Origin: a bacterium
Lineage (GTDB): Bacteria; Zixibacteria; MSB-5A5; GN15; FEB-12
DNA length: 6,350 bases
Direction: 5' to 3'
NCBI GenBank assembly: GCA_030640905.1
Contig: DAOWIM010000143.1
Location: forward strand, 1-6,350
In this document: positions 1-6,349 of the stretch, piece by piece
Position numbering within the stretch: the first letter of the stretch is position 1
Layout of the letters: each line of letters starts with the position of its first letter
Notes under the pieces: model-generated
Told to the model about the DNA's origin: nothing
Seen by the model: the letters and a program-made list of their open reading frames with translations, nothing else
Databases searched by the model: none
Made by a program: the position numbers and the translations under genes

Positions 1-1
1 C

Positions 2-1552
2 GAACGAGTTGAGCGAATAGTCGCAGAAGACATTGTGGGTGGTGCCACGATTGACGAGTGGTTGGTCACCGGCACCGACAAAGAAGTCGGGTTCTTCTCA
101 AACCAGACCCGTATTGTGCTGCGCAACTGTGGTGTGATCGATCCGGGTTCTATCGACGAGTATATCGGACGAGGCGGTTATGATGGCGCCCGAAAATCTT
201 TGACCAAAATGTCGCCGGAACAGGTGATTGAAGAAATGATTACGTCCGGTCTGCGCGGTCGTGGTGGTGGCGGATTCCCTGCCGGTCTGAAATGGCGATT
301 CACCCGACAGGCGGCCGGTGACCAGAAGTACGTCATTTGTAACGCCGACGAAGGTGACCCCGGCGCTTTTATGGATCGTTCGATTCTGGAAGGCGACCCT
401 AACGCTGTGCTTGAGGGTATGCTCATTGCCGGGTATGCAATCGGTGCTACCGAATCGTACATCTACTGTCGCGCTGAGTACCCCAAGGCCGTCGCTCTGC
501 TGGAGCAGGCAATCGGTCAGGCTAAAGATAAAGGATTCCTCGGTAAAGATATTTTCGGCAGCGGCTTTAACTTCAATATCAAAGTAAAAGAAGGTGCCGG
601 CGCTTTTGTATGCGGCGAAGAAACAGCGTTGATCGCATCTGTCGAAGGTCGGCGCGGGATGCCCCGGTTCAGACCACCCTTCCCCGCTCAATCAGGACTG
701 TGGAACTCTCCGACCAACATCAATAATGTTGAAACCTTTGCCAATGTCCCGTGGATCATCCTCAACGGCGGCCCGGCCTATGCGGCGTACGGCACCGACG
801 ACAGCAAAGGCACAAAAGTTTTCGCTATGGCCGGCAAGGTTCGGCGAACCGGACTGGTTGAGGTCCCGATGGGGATTACGATCAACTCGATCATCTTCGA
901 TGTCTGCGGCGGAATAATCGACGACCGCCAATTCAAAGCCGTTCAGATGGGCGGTCCTTCGGGCGGATGTATCCCCGCGGCCATGTGCGACATTCAAATC
1001 GACTACCAGCAGATCAACAAAACCGGAGCGATCATGGGTTCCGGTGGTTTGATCGTGATGGACGATACGACTTGCATGGTCGATGTAGCCAAGTTCTTCC
1101 TGAGTTTCACGCAGGATGAATCGTGCGGCAAGTGTACCTTCTGCCGGATCGGCACCAAACGGATGCTGGAGATACTCCAGCGCATTACCGTTGGCGACGG
1201 CACGATGGAAGATTTGGACAACCTTGAAGAGTTGGGCAACCAGATTTGCTCCGCGTCGTTGTGTGGACTCGGCCAAACAGCACCCAACCCGGTGCTGACG
1301 ACTTTGAAGCATTTCCGCAACGAGTATGTAGCCCATATCAAAGATAAGAAGTGTCCGGCCCATGTCTGCGAAACGTTGCTGACCTACACTATCAATGAGA
1401 ATTGCACCGGCTGTACGGTCTGTGCCAAAGCTTGCCCGACCGATGCTATCACCGGGGAACGAAAGGAGCTGCACGTCATTGATCAAGACGCTTGCATCAA
1501 GTGCGGAAAATGCTTCACCGTTTGCCACTTCGATGCGGTGGAAAAGGATTGA
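2..1552 (+). CDS. nuoF: NuoF/HydB/HndC-type FMN- and NAD(H)-binding flavoprotein subunit with C-terminal 2[4Fe-4S] ferredoxin (5' end outside window)
   Basis: This is the diaphorase subunit of a soluble NAD(P)(H)-linked complex: it exchanges electrons between NAD(H), FMN and Fe-S clusters. The frame is open to the window edge (from nt 2, reading ERVERIVAEDIVGGA), and that stretch resembles the linker after the N-terminal thioredoxin-like [2Fe-2S] domain of HydB/HndC proteins. The GTG at nt 35 is therefore an internal codon, not the start. With that codon as residue 1, visible motifs are the FMN loop GRGGGGFPAGLKW (75-87), CNADEGDPGAFMDR (102-115), GAGAFVCGEETALI (187-200) and PTNINNVET (226-234). 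The NuoF [4Fe-4S] ligands are C364, C367, C370 and C410. CPAHVC (440-445) may be a metal site as in HydB-type proteins. A ferredoxin domain follows: C457/460/463/467 and C487/490/493/497. That tail is absent from respiratory NuoF, so this is a hydrogenase or bifurcating-type paralogue and the symbol is only the family name. It is translationally linked to the next gene. Confidence 0.93.
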   Translation, partial: ERVERIVAEDIVGGATIDEWLVTGTDKEVGFFSNQTRIVLRNCGVIDPGSIDEYIGRGGYDGARKSLTKMSPEQVIEEMITSGLRGRGGGGFPAGLKWRFTRQAAGDQKYVICNADEGDPGAFMDRSILEGDPNAVLEGMLIAGYAIGATESYIYCRAEYPKAVALLEQAIGQAKDKGFLGKDIFGSGFNFNIKVKEGAGAFVCGEETALIASVEGRRGMPRFRPPFPAQSGLWNSPTNINNVETFANVPWIILNGGPAYAAYGTDDSKGTKVFAMAGKVRRTGLVEVPMGITINSIIFDVCGGIIDDRQFKAVQMGGPSGGCIPAAMCDIQIDYQQINKTGAIMGSGGLIVMDDTTCMVDVAKFFLSFTQDESCGKCTFCRIGTKRMLEILQRITVGDGTMEDLDNLEELGNQICSASLCGLGQTAPNPVLTTLKHFRNEYVAHIKDKKCPAHVCETLLTYTINENCTGCTVCAKACPTDAITGERKELHVIDQDACIKCGKCFTVCHFDAVEKD

Positions 1553-1555
1553 GGT
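1551..1555 (+). promoter_or_regulatory. Ribosome binding site overlapping the upstream stop codon
   Basis: GAGGT lies 5 bases before the ATG at 1561. Its first two bases are the last two of the TGA stop (1550-1552) of the NuoF-type gene. The overlap implies that ribosomes ending the first gene start the second, giving coupled, near-equal amounts of the two subunits. It also supports ATG 1561 as the true start. Confidence 0.75.
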
Positions 1556-1560
1556 AAACC

Positions 1561-4500
1561 ATGGTTAAGCTGACTATAAACGGTAAAGAAATTCAGGCCT
1601 CCCCGACTCAGACGATCCTTCAGGTCTGCCACGATCAGAAGATCGACCAGATACCGACTCTCTGCTACGACCCCAAGCTGCCACCTTTTGGGTCCTGCTT
1701 TCTCTGCATAGTTGAAGCAGAGGGTCAGAAGAAACTCTTCCCGGCCTGTTCTACAAAAGTAGCCGAGGGAATGAATATCCAGACGCGGTCGGAGAAAGTT
1801 CTTAAGGCTCGCAAGACGTGTCTTGAGTTGTTACTGTCGGATCACTACGCCGATTGTTTTGGCCCCTGCCGCCTGAGCTGTCCGGCCGACGTTGATATTC
1901 AGGGCTACATGTCGCTGATTCATCTCGGCAAGTTCACCGAAGCAATCGCGTTGATAAAAGAGACGAACCCGTTCCCGTCGATGTGCGGGCGTGTTTGTAC
2001 TCGCAAATGCGAAATCAACTGCCGGCGAGCCATTACCGATACACCGGTTGGGATCGATTTCCTCAAAAGGTATGCCGCCGACCAAGACATGATTGGTGAA
2101 ATGTGGCAACCGGAGGTCAAGCCCGACAACGGCCACCAGGTTGCTATCATTGGTGGCGGCCCGGCCGGTTTGACCTGCGCGTACTATCTGATCATTGAAG
2201 GATATCGTCCTACCATTTTCGAAGCGCTCCCCAAACCGGGCGGGATGCTTCGGTATGGCATTCCAGAATACCGATTGCCGAAGGATGTTCTCGACAAAGA
2301 GATCAACTGGATACTTGATCTCGGTATCGAATTGAAGACCGGCCAGATGTTGGGCCGTGACTTCTCGCTGGACGAACTATTCAATAAAGGTTTTGAAGCT
2401 GTCTTTGTTGGACTCGGCGCTCAGGTTGGCAAGCCGATGCGAGTCGAGGGCGAAGAGGTGGACGGCGTTCTTTCCGGTGTGGAGTTCCTGCAACAGGTTG
2501 AGATGAAAACCAATCCCGATATCAAGGGACGTGTGGTTGTCGTTGGTGGTGGCAACACAGCTATCGACGCAGCGCGGACATCGTTACGTCTCGGCGCTGA
2601 CGAGGTCATCCTTCTCTATCGCCGCACCCGCAAAGAAATGCCAGCTAACGAAATGGAAATCGTGGCCGCTGAGGAAGAAGGCATCAACATGGAATTCCTC
2701 GCCGCACCGGTACAGGTGCACGCCGAAGATGGCCGGATGAAATCAATCGAGTGTCTTCGCATGCAACTGGGTGAACCGGATGATAGCGGGCGACGACGCC
2801 CCGTGAAAATCGAAGGGTCCGAGTACCGACTCGAAGCGGACTGGATCATTTCTGCTATCGGGCAGGAGCCTGATCTTAATGGCGTTGATGACGACAACAC
2901 AATACAAACCACTCGTTGGAAAACAATCGAAGCCAAACCGGAGACTTTTCATACCGACCGACCGGGTGTCTTTGCCGGTGGTGATGTCGTCACCGGTCCA
3001 GCTGATGCTATTGATGCTATCGCTGCCGGTCGTATCGCGGCTAAGGCGGTGGATCGTTATATTCGCACCTCCGTAACTGAGCCGCTGAACTCGCGATTTG
3101 AGAGCAAGCGCGACAATTTCCATAAAATCACTCCCGAAGACCTGCCCGAAATGGATAGCAGTCTGAACAAACGCCATCACATGCCGGAGCTTGAGGTTGC
3201 CGATCGCATAAGCAATTTCCGTGAGGTCGAAACCGGATTCACCGCCAAGCAGGCGCTTGAGGAATCAATTCGTTGTGCTGAGTGCGGGTGCGACGTTGGC
3301 CTTTCCTGTGCTCTCCAGGACTACTGTACTGAGTACGGGGTTGATCAGACGCGGTTTGTCGGGGAGTACTCGCAGTTTGAGGTGGATACGCGTCACCCCT
3401 TTATCAAGATCGACTCCAACAAATGCATCCGTTGCGGACGATGCGTATCGACCTGTTCGGAGATTATCAATGTCTCCGCGCTTGGTTTTGTGAATCGCGG
3501 ATTCCGAACAATCGTCAAACCTGCTCTTGATAAGGCCCTCCATGAAACCAATTGTGTCTCCTGCGGCAACTGTATTGATGTCTGCCCCACTGGTGCTCTG
3601 GTGGAGAAGATGGAATTCCGCCGCATGGGACCATGGAAAATGGATGCCAACTATAACGTATGTAACTACTGCTCGGTCGGCTGCAACATTACAGTCCAAT
3701 CCAAAACGGCGGATCTCTTTTTTGTTACCGGTGCACCACCGGATGCCGGACCCAATCGCGGCGAGCTGTGCGTCAAGGGACGGTTTGGCTATCAACACTA
3801 TCTTGATGGTTCACGTTTGACCAAGCCGATGGTCCGCAAGGATGGCAATCTGGTTGAGGCATCATGGGATGAAGCGTTCGAGGCAATCAAAACCGGCCTG
3901 AACAAGACTATCAAGAAACATGGTCCCGATCATGTCATGGTCTCCGCGTCGCCAAAGCTTTCCAACGAAGAGCTTTATCTGGCCGGACGTATGGCCAGGG
4001 CAGGTCTGGGCAGCAACAATATCACGTCGTTCCATCGGATGCTCAACGGCGCCGACTATCACGCTACCGATGAAATGATTGGCGCGACTGTCGCCACCGC
4101 CACAGAGCAGGATTTAGCCGATGCCGACCTCTATCTCTTCGTAGGCGGTAACCCCTGCGCCGAGAATCCGGTTCTGGGGTGGCAGATGAAACGACGCATA
4201 CGTAACGGTGCCGAGGCTATTGTCATCAACTCCGCCGAGATTGATATGGTTTCGTACGCATCAGTCTGGGCTGATTGCCGCCGCGGCACAGCGACAGCTC
4301 TCCTCAATGGCGTTATCGGGGAGTTGATCCGAATGGATAAGTACGATAAAGATTACGTCGCAGCCAAGACCGAGAATTTCGACCAGATCAAAACCGAGCT
4401 GGTTAAGCATGACTTGAACGAATGTTCGTCGATCACCGGTGTACACTCGGAACGGCTGGAAAAAATCGTCCAGCTGCTTTCTGAGGGTGACAAGAAGATC

Positions 4501-5298
4501 GTCGCATTCTTCAACATAGACAGCCGGATTGACCGAGCCGATAGTGACCTTAAGGCCCTCACCACCCTGATGCTCCTGCTTGGGAAGATCGGTGCGGAAG
4601 GTTCAGGCATCGCTCTCACCTCGAGTCAGAGCAATCATACCGGCAGTCAGTTGGCCGGATTTGACTGTCGCCTCCTCCCCGGTCTCGCTCCGATTGATGA
4701 CGCTGGCCTCAAAGAGGTCGGCGCCGTCTGGCGTACTGATCTGGCTGGAACGATCAATGGTTCCAAATATAATCTCTCCGAAAAGATGGCGCAGAACAAA
4801 ATTCGCGCTGCAGTTATCCTCGGTGAAAACCCCGCTGCCGAAGATCAGTTTGGACAGTTTGTTGATGGTCTCGATTTCCTGGTTGTCGCCGATATGTTCC
4901 GGACCGAGACAGTTGACAAAGCCGATGTCGTCCTGCCGCTCTGTGGTTATCTGGAGACCGAAGGCCACCTCACCAACTGGGCCGGAACCAAACAGGCTGC
5001 CGATCCGATTGGTGAACCCCGGACCGGTATGAGCAATGCCGAGCTAATAACGAAGCTTTCGGCTCTGGCCGAACATGAGATAAATTTCAACTCGTTCGAT
5101 GAAATTGTCAGCGAGATTGATTTCCTGCAGGATAAGATCGGCCTGAAGCTACCGAAAATCGGAACCTGGCCGACACCAGAAAAGAAGGCTCAGTTTGTCG
5201 CCTATTCGCAGGCAGTGTCGGCAACAGGGGCAAAAGTCACCGATGTGTTGGAGATCGACGCCCGTATGGCCGCCCGGATGAAACAGATTCGGACATAG
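1561..5298 (+). CDS. Fused NuoG-type [2Fe-2S] / GltD-NfnB-type FAD-NAD(P)H oxidoreductase / 2[4Fe-4S] ferredoxin / molybdopterin-oxidoreductase-like subunit
   Basis: This 1245-residue electron-transfer subunit has no signal peptide or membrane segment, so it is probably cytoplasmic. Domains in order: plant-type [2Fe-2S] ferredoxin (1-80; C35, C46, C49, C63); NuoG-like helix ending LLLSDHYADC (90-99); GltD-type Fe-S region (C99, C103, C107 and C142, C146, C150, C154); FAD site GGGPAG (198-203) with PGGMLRYGIPEYRLP (226-240); NAD(P)H site GGGNTAID (329-336) followed by YRRTRKEMP (353-361), whose arginines favour NADPH; FAD-closing AGGD (472-475); NuoG-like cysteines C572, C575, C577, C583 with ALQDYCTEYGV; two [4Fe-4S] sites (C622/625/628/632 and C665/668/671/675); and a formate-dehydrogenase-like domain with C701, C704, C708, C737 and K739. 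In that domain the Sec/Cys ligand position is Leu828 and the next His is Asn829, so formate oxidation is unlikely. An automatic label of formate dehydrogenase alpha or glutamate synthase small chain would mislead. Likely partner: the NuoF-type protein just upstream. Confidence 0.9.
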   Translation: MVKLTINGKEIQASPTQTILQVCHDQKIDQIPTLCYDPKLPPFGSCFLCIVEAEGQKKLFPACSTKVAEGMNIQTRSEKVLKARKTCLELLLSDHYADCFGPCRLSCPADVDIQGYMSLIHLGKFTEAIALIKETNPFPSMCGRVCTRKCEINCRRAITDTPVGIDFLKRYAADQDMIGEMWQPEVKPDNGHQVAIIGGGPAGLTCAYYLIIEGYRPTIFEALPKPGGMLRYGIPEYRLPKDVLDKEINWILDLGIELKTGQMLGRDFSLDELFNKGFEAVFVGLGAQVGKPMRVEGEEVDGVLSGVEFLQQVEMKTNPDIKGRVVVVGGGNTAIDAARTSLRLGADEVILLYRRTRKEMPANEMEIVAAEEEGINMEFLAAPVQVHAEDGRMKSIECLRMQLGEPDDSGRRRPVKIEGSEYRLEADWIISAIGQEPDLNGVDDDNTIQTTRWKTIEAKPETFHTDRPGVFAGGDVVTGPADAIDAIAAGRIAAKAVDRYIRTSVTEPLNSRFESKRDNFHKITPEDLPEMDSSLNKRHHMPELEVADRISNFREVETGFTAKQALEESIRCAECGCDVGLSCALQDYCTEYGVDQTRFVGEYSQFEVDTRHPFIKIDSNKCIRCGRCVSTCSEIINVSALGFVNRGFRTIVKPALDKALHETNCVSCGNCIDVCPTGALVEKMEFRRMGPWKMDANYNVCNYCSVGCNITVQSKTADLFFVTGAPPDAGPNRGELCVKGRFGYQHYLDGSRLTKPMVRKDGNLVEASWDEAFEAIKTGLNKTIKKHGPDHVMVSASPKLSNEELYLAGRMARAGLGSNNITSFHRMLNGADYHATDEMIGATVATATEQDLADADLYLFVGGNPCAENPVLGWQMKRRIRNGAEAIVINSAEIDMVSYASVWADCRRGTATALLNGVIGELIRMDKYDKDYVAAKTENFDQIKTELVKHDLNECSSITGVHSERLEKIVQLLSEGDKKIVAFFNIDSRIDRADSDLKALTTLMLLLGKIGAEGSGIALTSSQSNHTGSQLAGFDCRLLPGLAPIDDAGLKEVGAVWRTDLAGTINGSKYNLSEKMAQNKIRAAVILGENPAAEDQFGQFVDGLDFLVVADMFRTETVDKADVVLPLCGYLETEGHLTNWAGTKQAADPIGEPRTGMSNAELITKLSALAEHEINFNSFDEIVSEIDFLQDKIGLKLPKIGTWPTPEKKAQFVAYSQAVSATGAKVTDVLEIDARMAARMKQIRT

Positions 5299-5326
5299 CC
5301 GACTGTGATAGAAGAACGGTAATCTC

Positions 5327-5373
5327 AGCCCTAGCGGAGAAGCAGCATTTTCTTCGTTAGGGCTTCTTTTTCT
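5327..5373 (+). terminator. Rho-independent terminator of the redox operon
   Basis: The arm AGCCCTAGCGGAGAAG (5327-5342) pairs with TTTCTTCGTTAGGGCT (5349-5364). The result is a 16-bp stem with three G-U pairs and a 6-base loop (CAGCAT), followed directly by TCTTTTTCT. It begins 28 bases after the stop of the 1245-residue subunit. No T-run follows the stem on the - strand, so it acts for + strand transcripts only. It overlaps the end of the - strand sorting-domain relic. Confidence 0.85.
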
Positions 5374-5420
5374 GTTGTAAGTCTGTAGAAATAGACACCG
5401 CTTGCAAGCTCATTCCCCTC
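5331..5420 (-). pseudogene. Relic of a type IX secretion (T9SS type A / FlgD-like) C-terminal sorting domain
   Basis: Read on the - strand from 5420, the frame gives E, GNELASGVYFYRL, TTEKEAL, TKKMLLLR and a TAG stop (complement of 5331-5333). This is the standard end of the C-terminal sorting domain of secreted proteins in the FCB group: a (D)GN-LASGVYFYRL strand, a short variable turn, then a TKKM-LLL(R/K) terminus. Only 29 residues match. The frame stays open further upstream but overlaps the PIN gene in another frame and no longer reads like the domain. No start codon or ribosome binding site of its own is apparent. The recognisable part begins at the PIN gene's stop codon (5419-5421), as expected if the rest of a large secreted-protein gene was lost when the cassette arrived. 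A chance match is unlikely given the matching C-terminal residues and correctly placed stop. Confidence 0.7.
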
Positions 5421-5970
5421 AGTCATCGTCATCTGTCGCCTCGGCATTCTGTTCCAAACCCGTGAATAAGTCAGGGTCACCCAACGGTTTCTTGACTTTC
5501 AAGTCGTAACCGGCAACATTTCCGTCGAGTGGTATCAACGCGCGGCTTTTGCCGGGTTTGTCGTTTTCGTCAAACGTGTAAAACGTATCTACTTCATATT
5601 GGATAGCAGTTGCCAGATGGATGGCATCCGGGACAGATAGCGTCGGAAGATTTTCTTGAACCTTAATGTTCTGATAATGGTCGCGCAAGTCGTGCGTTAA
5701 CGCCCATGTATGGTGATCAGTATTTGCCACCATGACATTTCGCCTTCGCAAGACATTATCAAAGTCTCTTTGGGTACCAGTTGACAAAGTGCACTGCAAG
5801 ACCTCCGCTCGAGTAAGGGCACTTGTGATCATTCGCACCTTATTGTTATCGATGAGGTGCATGACTTCCTTTACACCCTTTGTCTCTTCGGAATTTTTTC
5901 TTTGTTCGTTCTTCAGCCAAGCGATGAAAATGCATGAATCGAGGTACACCAATGGAACTTTAGTCGGCAT
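5419..5970 (-). CDS. PIN-domain ribonuclease, probable type II toxin
   Basis: This 183-residue PIN-fold protein is a probable Mg2+-dependent single-strand RNA endonuclease of the VapC class. The four acidic positions of the active site are visible: D11 in VYLDSCIFIAWL, E56 in SALTRAEVL, D115 in LSVPDAIHLATA, and D134 in YTFDEND. It is longer than typical VapC toxins (about 130-140 residues). The extra part is a C-terminal tail after about residue 145, ending in an acidic run (ATDDDD). The ATG start is well supported by an AAGGAGG site 7 bases upstream. The start lies inside the end of the upstream gene (11-base overlap), the usual layout of an antitoxin-toxin pair. G+C is about 46% over 5461-5940 by hand count, below the redox genes, suggesting transfer. 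The cellular RNA target cannot be told from sequence. A housekeeping nuclease role is possible but less likely in this context. Confidence 0.88.
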   Translation of the reverse strand: MPTKVPLVYLDSCIFIAWLKNEQRKNSEETKGVKEVMHLIDNNKVRMITSALTRAEVLQCTLSTGTQRDFDNVLRRRNVMVANTDHHTWALTHDLRDHYQNIKVQENLPTLSVPDAIHLATAIQYEVDTFYTFDENDKPGKSRALIPLDGNVAGYDLKVKKPLGDPDLFTGLEQNAEATDDDD

Positions 5971-6349
5971 CGCGAAGCCTCCTTACAAAGTCCTCAGAGC
6001 TAAGATCTCCGGTAGCATCTGGCGCAACCCCCCTCAGGTCTGCAAAAGATGGTAGCTTATTATCAGGAGGATGTGTTTCTATTCTGCTAACCTCTGCACA
6101 ATGCGGGAACTTCGCTCTCGGCCGATAACCCATTCGTCCGTATATAGTTATATGTCGATCGAGAGCATTTACGGCAATGGCCTTTACGTCGTCAGGAAAC
6201 TTACACTTAATGCTAACGGGACCGGCAACGGGATAGAGCCTAAATTCATTCTTGCCGGAATGAATATTGATTTGTTCCAACATGCCAGTGACACTCCCCT
6301 CCGAAAAATAGTCTCCCCCCAACACATCACCGATAAACTCGTCCAGATG
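5960..6349 (-). CDS. Conserved protein upstream of PIN toxin, probable antitoxin (5' end outside window)
   Basis: About 129 residues are visible. The frame is open to the window edge (HLDEFIGDVLGGDYF), so the GTG at 6325 is not a convincing start. I do not recognise a named DNA-binding antitoxin fold such as AbrB, RHH or Phd. What can be seen, with the GTG codon at 6325 as residue 1, is a beta-rich core (GSVTGMLEQINIHSG, NEFRLYPVAGPVSIKCKFP) followed by ALDRHITIYGRMGYRP (55-69), which reads like a small OB-like barrel strand pattern. The C-terminus is a low-structure segment, LPSFADLRGVAPDATGDLSS, followed by EDFVRRLRDAD. From memory, this ending occurs in a family of small proteins encoded directly before PIN-domain genes; that recollection needs a search to confirm. 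The 11-base overlap with the PIN gene and the embedded ribosome binding site indicate one transcript and coupled translation. The inferred role is binding and inhibiting the PIN protein, with the C-terminal tail as the likely contact region. Confidence 0.75.
   Translation of the reverse strand, partial: HLDEFIGDVLGGDYFSEGSVTGMLEQINIHSGKNEFRLYPVAGPVSIKCKFPDDVKAIAVNALDRHITIYGRMGYRPRAKFPHCAEVSRIETHPPDNKLPSFADLRGVAPDATGDLSSEDFVRRLRDAD
5978..5984 (-). promoter_or_regulatory. Ribosome binding site of the PIN gene, made from two arginine codons of the upstream gene
   Basis: AAGGAGG on the - strand sits 7 bases before the PIN ATG (5970). Its AGG AGG part is the Arg-Arg of FVRRLRDAD at the end of the upstream protein, so one stretch serves as coding sequence and as a near-perfect Shine-Dalgarno site. 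It fixes the PIN start and implies translation of the toxin following the antitoxin. Confidence 0.85.

Noticed and set aside
35..37. GTG as the true start of the NuoF-type gene
   Set aside because: The frame is open to the window edge, the upstream codons read like the HydB/HndC interdomain linker, and no Shine-Dalgarno site lies at the right distance.
98..1528. Two long open frames on the - strand (98-691 and 692-1528) opposite the NuoF-type gene
   Set aside because: Their translations show no family motifs and the + strand holds an unmistakable conserved protein throughout. They are antisense shadows of a codon-biased gene.
3265..3798. 177-codon open frame on the - strand inside the large fused gene
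   Set aside because: It lies opposite the ferredoxin and Fe4S4 cysteine motifs, has no ribosome binding site or recognisable domain, and is explained by the reverse complement of Cys-rich coding sequence.
4030..4062. Selenocysteine codon in the formate-dehydrogenase-like domain
   Set aside because: The position aligned with Sec is CTC (Leu), and there is no in-frame TGA in the gene before its TAG stop.
5327..5364. The inverted repeat as a bidirectional terminator or a mobile-element end
   Set aside because: There is no T-run after the stem on the - strand, and no target-site duplication or transposase is visible. A one-way terminator explains it.
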